A stretch of 64,000 nt of DNA. Origin: Odontocerum albicorne (taxonomy: Eukaryota > Arthropoda > Insecta > Trichoptera > Odontoceridae). The position numbers were made by a program, and so were the translations under genes. Location: positions 15,327,327 to 15,391,326 of the forward strand of contig OX463864.1 in the NCBI GenBank assembly GCA_949825065.1, read 5' to 3'. Shown here in pieces: positions 1-11,237 of this stretch (its first letter is position 1; each line of letters opens with the position of its first letter). The notes beneath the pieces were generated by a model, which had not been told where the DNA came from, ran no database searches, and saw only the letters and a list, made by a program, of their open reading frames with translations.

Positions 1-1389
1 CTTCAAAAATATAATATGAAATTGATCGACTTAAAAATCTCTCGCGATCGACCGTTTGAGTACCCCTGGTTTAAGGGAATTGGACAAGAATATAATACTT
101 CAGAAAGAGAGAAATCAAAATTCAGTACAAATTATATCAAAAAGAACAAATGAAAACAGCAATCAAATAAACTTGAAAACATCAAAATTTGAACACATGA
201 TCAAAATTGAAATACAAATAAAATGTATGGCACAAGAAATTATAATTGTGCTTTTTTTCTAAAAGTGCTTTAAATTGTTCAAAACTCCAAAGAGGATTGA
301 CCGAACACAGATTTCTACGATGTCTTATTTTAAATCACTATAGTCTGGTACGATAAACAACGGGTATTTGTTCATATTTTTGTAGATTAAAAATAAACTA
401 CGAACTTTTTGAGCCTCTTCAGTCTATCCAAGAACTCCTCACCAGCATAGAGATAATCAACATTCCCATAGTCAATTAAGGACAATATAAGACTGGGATA
501 CAAAGATTCTGCTTTGGATAGGGAGGAAATTTGCAGAGATTTTACAGCTTAACATGGAGCTATGATTGTGCTAACTTATAAGTTCATCGACAAGGATGAC
601 CAGATCCTTAACATATCGAGAATACGGAATCATACTGCCATCAATTTGCATAGATGGAAGATTAGATTTGATTTATCAGTCCTCGAAAGCAGACAACAAC
701 CCCTTATAATAAGAAAATTTTGATACGTTAAGAGAAATGCCGGACCTCGTCTTTGATTTACTGAAGATCGGGTTAGCAATGACGATTCTTCCCTCAATCT
801 CGTGATGTTTGCTGCTTTGATAGTATGATGTTTATTATTTTTTCTTTTGTTCCACCACTTTTGTTTTGTTTAATTTCTGATGTTTCGGTCTCTACAGAGG
901 AACTTTTTCTTACGTGGCCAGCTAATGATGGAATAAGTTGCCATCACCCTAGAAGAAAGAAAAGAATGCTCGCTCCTTTCGGAATGCTCTTAAGACACCT
1001 TTCGAGTGATTTACAAATTGAAGATTGCTAGTTCATTCTGTTTTTTCCCTTTCTCTTTTTTCTGCTGCTTTGTGTCTTCTGTTGTATTGCCTTCTAATTT
1101 ATTTCTTTTTTTTGTCTAAATTTGGTGGTATTTCTGGATTGTGAGGTAATATTATGAGACCATTTATTTATATATTAATTTTTAATGGCCACGACCTTTA
1201 AAAAAAACAATTACAAAAAGAAACAGCCTTCAAGTAAATCTCTAAACACATATAATAACAATGAAAATCAACAACAAAATTGAAAGACATCAAAACAATA
1301 AAATATTGAAAAACATTTTTGTAAAATATAGTATATACAAAATCCAAAAAAATAAATATCACAATTGTACTATTTAATTAAAAATCATG
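1..1389. other. A+T-rich stretch, no gene recognised
   Basis: All six frames hold only short open frames of about 68 codons, with low-complexity composition and no motif I recognise. Homopolymer A and T runs are frequent. I see no convincing coding region or repeat. Confidence 0.6.
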
Positions 1390-1835
1390 CAAGGGTAGGC
1401 AGATAGGACAGAGAACGCTACTTTCTTATCTCAACACATCCTTAGCCTCTTCTATATCCATACACCTCTTACAGCTCATGATTTCGTTACTCTTCCTTCT
1501 TTCAAAATATCATTCATTTAATCCAACCATACTTTACTTGGTCTTTCTCTACCACATTTTCGACACACATTTGCTCTGTATCTTTGTTTTGTTAGTCTTT
1601 CTTCATTAATTCGTTCTGCATGTCTAAACCATCTCAGAATACTCTTCTTCATCTCACTCAACACTTAGCCTTAAGTTCAAATTCATCTCGAATTCTCTCA
1701 TACATTGTTGCCCCATGTAGTCTTCTAAGTGCATGCATTTCTACAGCATTTATTTGGTTCTTTTCTGTCTTTTTCCACGTTCACGTTTTACTCCCATATA
1801 TCACAAGTGATACTGGGATACTATAGTGGACTCTC
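1390..1835 (-). pseudogene. Decayed LINE 3' fragment (RT C-terminal region)
   Basis: On the minus strand this matches, with many breaks, the end of a LINE reverse transcriptase as seen in insects: the block after the RT domain and the tail toward the 3' end. The same sequence family recurs at 6914-7600 and 20950-21620 (minus) and at 2681-2930 and 7900-8310 (plus). Shared landmarks are the words for washed-out RNEVIR- and WFGHVER-type motifs and a common 3' segment. No frame stays open, so it is a dead fragment. It abuts a minisatellite built from the same LINE. The clade assignment is inference from memory of insect RT tails. Confidence 0.6.
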
Positions 1836-1859
1836 TTAGCAGATTTTTATTCCTAAAAT

Positions 1860-2675
1860 ATGGAATGAAGTGATTAGGGATGAATGTGAACCTAAAGCTG
1901 ATGTATAGAATGAAGTGATTAGGGATGAATGTGAACTTAATGCTGATGTATAGAATGAAGTGATTAGGGATGAATGTGAACTTAATGCTGATGTATAGAA
2001 TGAAGTGATTAGGGATGAATGTGAACTTAAAGCTGATGTATAGAATGAAGTGATTAGGGATGAATGTGAACTTAAAGCTGATGTATAGAATGAAGTGATT
2101 AGGGATGAATGTGAACTTAAAGCTGATGTATAGAATGAAGTGATTAGGGATGAATGTGAACTTAAAGCTGATGTTTAGAATGAAGTGATTAGGGATGAAT
2201 GTGAACTTAATGCTGATGTATAGAATGAAGTGATTAGGGATGAATGTGAACTTAAAGCTGATGTATAGAATGAAGTGATTAGGGATGAATGTGAACTTAA
2301 AGCTGATGTATAGAATGAAGTGATTAGGGATGAATGTGAACTTAAAGCTGATGTATAGAATGAAGTGATTAGGGATGAATGTGAACTTAAAGCTGATGTA
2401 TAGAATGAAGTGATTAGGGATGAATGTGAACTTAAAGCTGATGTTTAGAATGAAGTGATTAGGGATGAATGTGAACTTAAAGCTGATGTATAGAATGAAG
2501 TGATTAGGGATGAATGTGAACTTAAAGCTGATGTATAGAATGAAGTGATTAGGGATGAATGTGAACTTAAAGCTGATGTATAGAATGAAGTGATTAGGGA
2601 TGAATGTGAACTTAAAGCTGATGTATAGAATGAAGTGATTAGGGATAAATGGGAACTTAAAGCTGATGTATAGAA
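1860..2675. repeat. 45-bp minisatellite, about 18 copies, derived from LINE RT sequence
   Basis: The unit is 45 bp and repeats head to tail about 18 times with very few changes; for example two copies read gatgttta where the rest read gatgtata. Read on the plus strand, each unit encodes NEVIRDECELKADV followed by a TAG stop, which is the conserved block of the RT tail of the LINE that flanks the array on both sides. Because 45 is a multiple of three, one minus-strand frame stays open for 316 codons as a 15-residue repeat. I regard that frame as a by-product and not a gene. Confidence 0.9.
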
Positions 2676-2680
2676 TTAAT

Positions 2681-2930
2681 AGAAAAAGACAACAAAAATA
2701 TAGTTCAAATTCGAGTGGAAGGCGTAGTAGATGAAGACGCAAGGAAAGCATGGTTGGATCAAGTTAATGATATTTTGAAAGAAGGAAATTTAGATTGTTG
2801 GAATTTTATGAGAAGGTGTATGAATGTAGAAGAGATGAACGATGTGTATCGAGATAGAAAGGTTAGGTAATCTGTCCTCTTTTCCTACCGCGACAGGAAA
2901 ATTGAGTGATGGTATATTACGTATCCAGCT
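2681..2930 (+). pseudogene. LINE RT C-terminal tail, plus strand
   Basis: Immediately after the minisatellite the plus strand reads on into the expected tail of the same LINE: a basic linker, then KAWLDQVNDILKEG, RRCMNVEEM and a YRDR-type end, followed by a 3' untranslated tail near 2870-2930. The minisatellite therefore sits inside the RT tail of this copy and expands its NEVIR block. The fragment is truncated on the 5' side and carries stops. Confidence 0.6.
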
Positions 2931-3335
2931 TTAATTATAATTTATAAAGAAATTATCTTCAATTTATTGTAAGTATTATATAACATCTATTATATTATAT
3001 TTTTAAATATAAATAAATTTGTTGAATTGAAGTCTTTTTCTATAACAGTCTTTTGGGGCTGATATATTTTGACCTGCTCCTCATAGTGCAGAAAAAGGTT
3101 CTATTGTTCTCTAATCCCTTAGCCTTTTTCCTTTTTGGGAAGTAAATCATAAAATTATATTATGCTAAGTTATTCTTCATAAAAATATTTGTCTTCTTGG
3201 AACATTTGTATCTATGGTATATTTGCAAAAAAAGGTCCAACCATAAAACCCATTTATTTGAAATACTGTAAAAACAAGTCAATCTTGTATGTGCAAAAAT
3301 ATTAAACCATAGCAATTAGTGTATCATCACTAGCA
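2931..3335. other. A+T-rich spacer, nothing recognised
   Basis: Poly-T and poly-A rich DNA with no open frame of note and no internal repeat that I can see. Confidence 0.6.
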
Positions 3336-3373
3336 CGTCATGTACTTCTTCTTCTCCCTGGCTCCACCCCAAC

Positions 3374-3625
3374 TCATTGTCTGCGAAGACTATTGGGGTC
3401 AGCTCTCCTCGTCCTCAGGTTGTATGCTCTTCTGTCCCGGACTACGTTCCCCAGGCCGTGCCTCTGCATCAGGTTATCTTTTTGCACCACCCATGAATTC
3501 TTTGGTCTTCCTCTGGTTGTTATTCGAGGCAGATCCATGGAGATTGCCTGGTTCATAATGTGATCGGGTGCTCTGCGTCCAACGTGCCCATACCATCTCA
3601 ATCACCTCTCCTCCAAATTCTTTAT
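3374..3625 (-). pseudogene. RTE-like LINE 3' coding fragment
   Basis: The minus strand encodes RWYGHVGRR, then an RGRPK-type basic motif, and ends with RRADPNSLRRQ. This layout (WYGHV, RGRP, then a basic end with RADP) is typical of the C-terminus of RTE/BovB-type reverse transcriptases, from family knowledge. It is a different LINE family from the one at 1390-2930. Only about 75 codons survive and no RT catalytic motif is present, so this is a 5'-truncated remnant. Confidence 0.6.
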
Positions 3626-3806
3626 CGAGTGAGATGATGAGAGATGTGTTCTCATCGATAAGATTGGTAAGTTCCAATATTTCATCCTCGTTAATAAGAT
3701 CGGAAGGTTCCAATATTTCAACTGTACTATATGAGTGTTTTCGTTTTGTTGCATTTAATCGTTCTTTAAGAACATTTCTGTCATTGGAACCACTTCGACT
3801 AGAATC

Positions 3807-4122
3807 TTACAAAGGTATGTATTCATTACCACTATCATAGAAGTCAAAATCAGAGCCTAAAGCATCTTTTAACTGATCTGAGCCAAATGTACTTGACAAA
3901 CACTGCAGGGGAGTTTTATTATCACCATTGTAACAAAGTATTACATCAGCTTTTTGAAATTGTTGGTTGGATGAAGAAGTGTTATCCATTAGCAAATAAT
4001 GACAAGTCATTGTTGCCGCAGGGTTAATAAGAGGATTTAGTTCCGTTAACGAAAACGTCACGTTTTTTAATGTTGTTAATACATTCATTTTATTGCCAAT
4101 ATCTACATTAAGGAATGTTTCT
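3807..4122 (-). CDS. Exon-like fragment of an unrecognised protein
   Basis: A minus-strand open frame of about 105 codons runs from a good 3' splice acceptor (pyrimidine stretch then CAG at 4123-4125) to a TAA at 3807. Near the stop there is a GTAAGA string that could instead be a splice donor. The protein is acidic toward its end (SDFDFYDSGNEY) and I do not recognise it. Upstream, 4452-4520 is a 69-bp block with an AG before it and a GT after it, and it joins this exon in frame. Beyond the stop, an open frame at 3713-3600 may continue the same protein. It could be a piece of a host gene, a transposon-captured exon or chance. Confidence 0.3.
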
Positions 4123-4221
4123 GAAACAAAATAAAATATTTTATACATTTATTATGACCAAAATATATTTTAATGACACATTGTCAGTAAAAATCAACAA
4201 ATATTAAATTATAATTAATTA

Positions 4222-4436
4222 TAGTTCGGAAATTCTAGGATGAGTCCTGTGACAGCTCTAAAATTTGCCCCAATACAACCTTATGTAATGTATTTACCTA
4301 AATAACTTGTTATTTATTAGAATTGAGGCTTATATTAAAGTTGATAAAATAATTAAAATTACTGAACATCGTTACAAGGTTGTATTGGGGCAAATTTGTG
4401 AGCTGTCACAGGACTCTTCCTAGAATTTCCGAACTA
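4222..4436. mobile_element. Palindromic MITE copy 1, TA target duplication
   Basis: The element is 215 bp with long terminal inverted repeats beginning tagttcggaaattctagg and ending in their reverse complement; most of the element is near-palindromic. It is flanked by TA on both sides. The duplicated neighbour at 4540-4660 has a single TA at the same point, which confirms a TA target duplication. That target fits Tc1/mariner-type mobilisation, from family knowledge. Other copies are at 10110-11084 (interrupted) and 23393-23609. Confidence 0.88.
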
Positions 4437-4451
4437 TAGTGTTATTCTAAC

Positions 4452-4520
4452 CTGTATTAACTTCCTCGGGAGAATCTTCTTGCGTGTTTATCGGCTTTGT
4501 TATCTGGATCATTGGGGTTT
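4452..4520 (-). CDS. Possible upstream exon of the 3807-4122 fragment
   Basis: This 69-bp block is bounded by an acceptor-like TTTTAG and a donor-like GTTAGA on the minus strand. One frame is open throughout and stays in phase with the next exon at 4122. A partial duplicate of the block, with the same donor, lies at 4627-4685. No database comparison was possible. Confidence 0.25.
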
Positions 4521-4689
4521 CTAAAACATAGCATAATTATTATATTATGACCAAACATGTCTTAATAGCACATTGCCAGTAAAAATACACTAATTTTACA
4601 ATATAATTAATTAGTGTTATTCTAACCTGTAATCTTCTTGCGTGTTCGTCAGCTTTATTATCCTCAAAGTTCTTCGATTATACATCTAC

Positions 4690-5544
4690 CTATTGTATGA
4701 TACGTGACATGTACCATGCCGTTGTTTGTAGGTATGTTCATTATGATGTTATTATTTTTACGTTTGTGAACAGGTGAATCCATCTTGTGTCTGTCAAAAT
4801 TTAAATCTTGTTAGGAATCAAACGCGAAGTATACTTTATTTATAATATAAAACGTTATTTGAGATTAAACTCTTGGTTCCGTTTTGACAGAAAAAATGAT
4901 AGTGGTGAAGCGATATAAGTCTTGATATATCCCTTTCCTTGTTTCCTTTTGTTCGGTTGAGAGATGAAATTTTGATTATGTCACATACCTATATCTCTTG
5001 ACTTATTACTGTTATTTTTAATATTTATATTAAAAAATAACCTACAAATATTGTTTTCTATCTTCACCAAACCTTCCTTTAACTATCTTCACCAAACCTT
5101 CCTGATATTTTAAGGCAAAACTGCATACTTAACTCATTTTTCGATTTTTCATGACATATACCTCGACCGAAACGTCATTGAATTGTCTCGGAACAGGTAA
5201 AATTTGCGTTGGATCCTTATTGCATATTTACTTAATGCATATCCATAAAAGACCCAGCTCACATATTACTTGTTCTAATATAATTAGTGAAATATCCAGT
5301 CGTTTTCTAAGAGCTTGCATGGAACCAAGTGAATACGCATTAACTTGTTTTGCACTACTTGAGACATGCTTATTCGATACATATTTGTAATGAAAAAAAA
5401 ATAGTTTTGTGGGTTGGTTTTGTTTAGCATATACACATCCGTTTTCAACCGTTTTTCTATCAGGTATTTAGGACTAATGGTTCGAGATCCAATTTAAAAA
5501 ATATATAAATTGCTTTTTATTTTGATTGCGCAATTAATTCATTC
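4690..5544. other. A+T-rich spacer, nothing recognised
   Basis: Only short open frames, the longest 79 codons at 5151-5390, with no recognisable motif. The sequence cttcaccaaaccttcct occurs twice in near succession around 5060-5110 as a minor local repeat. Confidence 0.55.
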
Positions 5545-6683
5545 TACAGGGTGTCCCAAAGGGCAACGTCAAGCCGGTATCGAGGAAGAGGCCAGCTTAT
5601 GAGGGTTCAGAATTTAAAAAAAAATTTTGAAAAAGCCTTATACTATTCGAGTTATAGGCATTTCTTCGAAAATTGTAAAAGTAGCTACCCTGAGCCGAAT
5701 GTTTGTATATTGTGACTAAAAATTGCCATATTTTTTTATTTTAATGGTTGTATCGCAATCCTAGATAGACCTGCTATTAGTCGGAATTCAGATATAAATC
5801 CAAAAAAAAATTGCACGTTTGAAAAAAAAATTGTTTTTGTCCGATCATAAAAAATAATATTTTTTATCAGCCAACTTTAACTCATCATACTGTAAAAATA
5901 ATGTACTACGCTAACCTGGCAAGTTACATCAAAAGTTGGCCTGTTTAGTCAGAATTTCAAAATGGTACAAAACATATCTACTACATCTTTAAAAATAATT
6001 TTAAAACGTTAATTTCTGAAATTAAAGATCGAATTAAAAAAAATTGAGCGAGACAAACGATACGGCGGATGAACGAATTAGAGTAAGACACCATTTTTGA
6101 CAGGAATTAGATATTACATATCAAACTGGCGACACAAGCTGTATTACTCTAACTAGTGCATCCGCCGTATCGTTTGTCTCACTCAAAATTTTTGAATTCG
6201 ATCTTTAATTTCAGAAATTAATGTTTTAAAATTATTTTTAAAGGAGTAGTAGATATGTTTTGTACTATTTTGAAATCCTGACTAAACAGGCCAACTTTTG
6301 ATGTAACTTGCCAGGTTAGCGTAGTACATTATTTTTATAGTATGATGAGTTAAAGTTGGCTGATAAAAAATATTATTTTTTATGATCGGACAAAAACAAT
6401 TTTTTTTTCAAACGTGCAAATTTTTTTTTGTTTTATATCTGACTCCGACTAATAGCAGGTCTATCTAGGATTGCGATACAACCATTAAAATCATAAAATA
6501 TGGCAATTTTTAGTCACAATATACAAACATTCGGCTCAGGGTAGCTACTTTTACAATTTTCGTAGAAATGCCTATAACTCGAAAAGTATAAGGCTTTTTC
6601 AAAAAAAAAATTTAATTCTGAACCCTCATAAGCTGGCCTCTTCCTCGATACCGGCTTGACGTTGCCCTTTGGGACACCCTGTA
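5545..6683. mobile_element. Foldback element, 1.14 kb palindrome
   Basis: The segment begins tacagggtgtcccaaagg and ends with the reverse complement of that string. The two arms are each about 540 bp, nearly identical, and separated by about 60 bp around 6087-6144, so the whole unit could fold into one long hairpin. No transposase is encoded. The ends fit a non-autonomous foldback-type DNA transposon. The superfamily cannot be set from the ends alone. Short low-complexity A or T runs differ between the arms. Confidence 0.85.
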
Positions 6684-6708
6684 TATATACATATAAATTG
6701 AACATTGA

Positions 6709-6900
6709 CGACCTCTGTAGCGTGGTGGTAAGACGCTTGTCTACCGATCCAGAGGTTGCGGGTTCGATCCTCGCTGGAACCGAGATTTAAAAAAAATGAG
6801 ATTGCAGTCTGGTTTTCACTTAAAACCCATTAAAAAAAACTGGTTAGTTTGGAAGAGATTGCCACATGGTAATAAACTCACCAGGTTAAAAAACATACAT
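6709..6900 (+). mobile_element. tRNA-derived SINE
   Basis: The head looks like a tRNA gene: an A-box-like tagcgtggtgg and a good B box ggttcgatcc, 40-odd bases apart, as needed for RNA polymerase III. It lacks a clean cloverleaf and continues into an unrelated body with A-rich runs, so I call it a SINE and not a tRNA. A related head fragment (cctccgtggcctagtg) lies at 27653-27676. The 3' limit is uncertain. Confidence 0.6.
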
Positions 6901-6913
6901 TTACACCTGTGCG

Positions 6914-7600
6914 TTTCCTAGTCGGGGTAGGTAGTAAGGACAGAGCGTCATACTTTCCTATCGCGACACATCTTTCACCTCTCCCACATCCATACAACTC
7001 ATATAATTTCTCTGACTTAATATTTCCTTCTTTCAAAATATCATTCATTTAAAACAACTATACTTTTATTGGTTTTTTACTGACATTTGCACTGTACTCG
7101 TATATTTGTTTTGTCAATATTTCTTCTTTAATTCGTTCTATATGTCCATATCGTCTTACATTGCACCTTTTATTTTACTCAACACATCATCCTTAAGATC
7201 AAATTCATTCCTAATCACTTCATTCTGTATTCTGCCATACATTGTCACCCTATGTATTATTTTCAGTGCATGCATTTCTACAGCATTAATTTGGAAACTT
7301 TCAGTATTTTCCACGTTCACCTTTCACTTCTATGCATCAAAGTTCGCACTGAAATACTGTTGTGTACTATCATCTTGACAAATTTTGGTTTATTATGTAT
7401 CATCTTAGCAATTATTCAATCATCACCATCACACCACGCTCCTATTTAAGTAAACATGGAGAACAGGTCTCCACTGTATTCTATTTTGGCACACATCTTT
7501 CGCTTCTACCACGTCCATATACATCATCATGCATGCTCTCAGAAATGCTTTTCACTCTTCTCCCTTTCAGAATTTGATAAATTTGGTCGGACCATGTTTT
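6914..7600 (-). pseudogene. Decayed LINE 3' fragment
   Basis: Minus-strand copy of the LINE family seen at 1390-2930. It carries the same 3' segment (tcggggtaggtag on the plus strand) and the same downstream order of blocks, including the stretch that encodes the NEVIR-type motif around 7200-7225. All frames are broken. It follows the SINE closely and may have served as its landing site or the reverse. Confidence 0.55.
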
Positions 7601-7899
7601 TCTAGGTTTTCCCAAACTTTTACCTTCAATACTACTTGTATAAATTATGTTTCATTATTCATTATCTCAATGACCCTTTCTTCGTCTTGAGATCTGCATT
7701 TGTAGAGTAGGTTGATCAGTTACGTTAAGTATGTTTACGTGTGATGGTCGAGTTGATAGGGACATTGACGGTAAACGGAGCATTCAATGTAATATGTTAT
7801 ACAACAACCACGCCATATCAAAAGTAGCCAAAATGACAATACATAATGGTATATTGTTACCCACCTTGACATTTAAAAGTGGAACTTGAATATGGTAGC

Positions 7900-8310
7900 A
7901 GAAGGATAAAAGTAAAATTAATGCTTTGGAGATGCGTACGCTAAAAAAAAGTGGTATCAATGTATGAAAGAATGCGGAACGAAGACATCAGAAATGAAAA
8001 CATGGAATATTTTAAGAAAAATGAAGAAATGAGCTTTAAGATGGTTTCGACTTGTGGAGAGATTGAATGACTAAACGATTTTATGTCACAAGTGCAAGAT
8101 GTGCGTGAAAGAGATAAAAACATGACTGGATTAAATGAGCCAGATTTTAAAAGAAGGTTAAGTATGAATAATATAAGATTGTGCATGACAAGAGTATGCA
8201 TGTGGGAGAAGTGAAGGTTGTGTGCTTGGATATAAAACTTGGGATATCTGTTCTCTCTGCCTACCCCGCAAGAGACACGGCGTGATTATATGCATCTATG
8301 TATACAAAGT
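7900..8310 (+). pseudogene. Decayed LINE 3' fragment with intact 3' tail
   Basis: The plus strand reads a degenerate RT tail (INALEMRTL, then RMRNEDIRNE) with stops, then a 3' region containing ctgcctaccccgcaagaga. That tail is the string I associate with a LINE or SINE 3' end very common in moths and butterflies, from memory and unverified. It lies in opposite orientation to the fragment at 6914-7600, so the two face each other. Confidence 0.55.
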
Positions 8311-9229
8311 AGATATATCTAAATGCAGGATTTTAATGGTTCTGATAATACAATCATGTATTCTCAACGCACGCATCTCGACAGAATTTATTCAACTACT
8401 ACAGCATGCAATGACTGAAAAGAAACTATAAATATATTTATTGCATGCAGTCCGTGTATTCATTTCTAAAGAATAGTTTTTATATTATCAATTTTCATTT
8501 TTTAAATATTCACTTACCAATGGTTTTATATACCTGGATGTAAACCACCACCACTTCAAAATATCTTATTGCATTGTAGTCGCTTCATATACATGTGCAA
8601 GCGATAAAGCCCAGCGTTCAAATTCCCCTCGTACCCACTACCTCAATCTCTCATTAGGTATCCAGTTCTCATAAAAGGTGGTTGTGTCGGCGTACGTGAT
8701 ATAATTGTGAAGTTTTAAGTTTTATTTGAAAGAAATGTGAATTCTCTCTCAACACTTAAAATAAGGTAATTTTTTTATTTTATTTTCGTCAACTGTCATT
8801 GTTTATTACGTATAACATAGGTAACTTCAAGATCTACTTTTACATTAAATTCACATCTTGAGCTTACTGGTCCTGTCGTAATCGAGACGAAGATTTTTGG
8901 TAATATAAAATACTCTTAAAATATTTAACAATGAATTACTTTAGTATGCTACCAAATACATTTATCTATGTTAATCCCCTTCATACGTTATTTAAATCAT
9001 ACAGAGGCTCTCTTCAATTTATATAAATGAATATTATCTTCATAAATTTTAAAACAGAAATACACAAAGCCATAAACAAAAACCAAAGAGAATAAATAAC
9101 CAAATAATGCGAAAGGTACCTACCTCTTAGATATTTTCCCTCGAAATTAATATCGAATTCTAAGAAATGTTTGTATTCAATATTTTAATTATAAATATTT
9201 AGTATTTAGGCCAGACTGATTTCGAGCTT
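8311..9229. other. A+T-rich spacer, nothing recognised
   Basis: No open frame above 70 codons with any recognisable feature. No repeat structure stands out until the field that starts near 9230. Confidence 0.55.
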
Positions 9230-10189
9230 ATGGCCCTAATTCATAACATATTCCTACCTTAACACTTGACAATTATTTTACTGTAGAAATGAGTATTTTA
9301 AGTTGAAGTTCGTGCAAATTGTTCGTACCCCACGTGGTTACATTATATCACTTTAAAATTTGGAGTGTACGTGATTACATTATATCGTTTTTAACTTTGA
9401 ATACAAATTACGAAATTCTTAAGTTAACAATTATTATTTTATGTTAAGTTCGAGCAAACTTTTCGGTCCTCTCTCGAATCACGTGGTTTCAATGGATCAC
9501 TAAAAATTTGGAATGTAATGTCTGACATTGAATACAAATTACGAAATTCTAATGTTAGAAATTATTTTAAGTTCGAGCAAATTTTTCGGTCCTCTCTTGA
9601 ATCGCGTGGTTTCATTGGATCACTTAAAATTTGGAGTGTAATGTCTGACTTTGAATACAAATTACGAAATTCTAAAGCTAGAAATTTATATTGATGTTAG
9701 TAGTGTGAGCTGGTTGATTAAAGTAATAAATCCGCCAGATATATTCACATAAAAGTGTTAAATACAATAAATAAATATTATCTAATTAGTATGGTCTGAA
9801 TTCACATTTTTTTTGCTTAGAAATTAGTAATTCAAGTTAATATAAGTATATATTATATACATTCGTTCTAGCTTCCTAAATCACGCGGTTTTATTACATC
9901 ACTTAAAGCTTTGGAGCGTATGAGGTCCAACTACATAAATCACGAAATAATCAAGTTAGAAATTAATCTGTATTATTACTGTGAGCTGGATTGATTGTAT
10001 GACATTATTTTGATGTTATAAATTCGTTAGATATTCACATTAAAGTGTAAAATTAATAAATATTAAATATTTAGTATGATCCGATTTTTACAGTCCGATG
10101 TTATCACTATAGTTCGGAAAATCTAGGATGAGTCGTATGACAGCTCACAAATTTGCCCCAATACAACCTTGTAACGATGTTCAGTATAC

Positions 10190-10597
10190 CACCGAATGAT
10201 TTTTTTAAACTCTAATTTATCAAAGGTTAAATTTGTGGAACTCAATATTAGAATATCTTCCTTTCGTGAGCCAACAATAATATATACACATCGATCAATA
10301 AGTCCCGGGACTAACCAACAGATGGCGCCTCTAATAACAAATCCATACCATTCTCAGTTAGTACCAACCTTTAGAAGTTACGTGTCAAACTTTCATGACA
10401 TCATTGTGTTACAGTGGTTTTAGTGACACTACTTTGCTATTTTCAAAACAATGGAAAAAACCAAATTTCGTGTGTTGATAAAACATTGCTTTTTAATGGG
10501 AAAAAATACCGTTCAAACTCAGTGATGGCTTGAAAAGTGTTATCCGAGCTCTGCTCCGTCGAAAACAACCATTTTTCGGTGGTATGCTGATTTAATT
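10190..10597 (+). mobile_element. mariner fragment with transposase N-terminus
   Basis: An ATG at 10451 opens MEKTKFRVLIKHCFLMGKN, a start typical of mariner transposases, continuing after one in-frame stop into CYPSSAPSKTTIFRWYAD, the DNA-binding helix-turn-helix region. The rest of the transposase, including the DD34D catalytic part, is missing. Upstream non-coding mariner-like sequence is at about 10290-10450. The two ends of the inserted segment form a short inverted repeat (accaccgaa), partly made of coding sequence. It is nested in MITE copy 2. Confidence 0.75.
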
Positions 10598-10788
10598 ATT
10601 TTATCAACTTTAATATAAGCCTCGATTCTAATAAATAACAAGTTATTTAGGTAAATACATTACATAAAACTAACAATAATGACAAATTAATACATCTTGT
10701 CACAAATTAGCAAAAATGTGGCAGTTGGTTAAAATCAAATTATATTTGGTGACGTTTGTCAAAAGTCACTACGTCAGTCTGCATTGGC

Positions 10789-11032
10789 TAGGGATGGGGT
10801 ATTCGATAGTTGGATTTTCGATTTTTTTTAAACATAAAATTAAATGTTCGTAATTAGTATTAATTCATAGTGGATCTTGGCCTATTTAAAGATATATACA
10901 AATCATACAATACATTAGAAAGTCAGTATAATGAAAATTAGGAATTAAAACGTCAGTTTAGAGAAAAACAATTCTTCGATATATAAAAAAACTATTCGAT
11001 TTGTAAAAAAAAACGATTTTACCCCATCCCTA
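10789..11032. mobile_element. MITE with TAGGGATGGGGTA inverted ends
   Basis: The segment starts tagggatggggta and ends taccccatcccta, with extended inverted similarity inside (ttcgat near each end). It is 244 bp, has no coding capacity, and lies within the interrupted MITE copy 2. The target duplication is unclear. Confidence 0.6.
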
Positions 11033-11237
11033 TGTGACATGACGTTTTAAACGTCGCACGGTTCATCCTAGACTTTCTGAAGTATAAATACTAACTTTTA
11101 AACCATTTTTTGCTGCAGAAATTAGTATTTCAAGTTATGTTTCGTATAAACTTCCCTAAATCACGTGGTTGCGTTATATCACTTGAAAGCTTCGAGTGTA
11201 TAAGGTTCGACTTTGAATACAAGTCACGAAATTTTAA

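Larger units (their letters stand above)
4146..4660. repeat. Tandem duplication carrying exon and intron-like sequence
   Basis: About 120 bp is present twice. Copy one runs from about 4146 to 4221 and resumes at 4437-4500. Copy two runs from about 4540 to 4660. Both contain the same donor-like GTTAGA and the word cttcttgcgtgtt. The first copy is split by the MITE at 4222-4436 and the second is not, so the pair shows the insertion site filled and empty. Confidence 0.75.
10110..11084. mobile_element. Palindromic MITE copy 2, split by two later insertions
   Basis: The left end tagttcggaaaatctagg and left arm are present from 10110 to about 10189. The middle resumes at about 10598-10672 and the right end (catcctagactttctgaagta) is at 11063-11084, with TA outside each end. 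A mariner fragment and a second MITE account for the gaps. Orientation of the centre is reversed relative to copy 1, which is possible because the ends are symmetric. Confidence 0.75.

Noticed and set aside
1801..2751. 316-codon minus-strand ORF made of 15-residue repeats
   Set aside because: It is the reverse reading of a 45-bp minisatellite. A unit length divisible by three keeps any stop-free frame open. There is no start context or domain, and the plus reading matches a LINE block.
6715..6790. tRNA gene
   Set aside because: A and B boxes are present but I could not fold an acceptor stem and full cloverleaf, and a SINE-like body follows.
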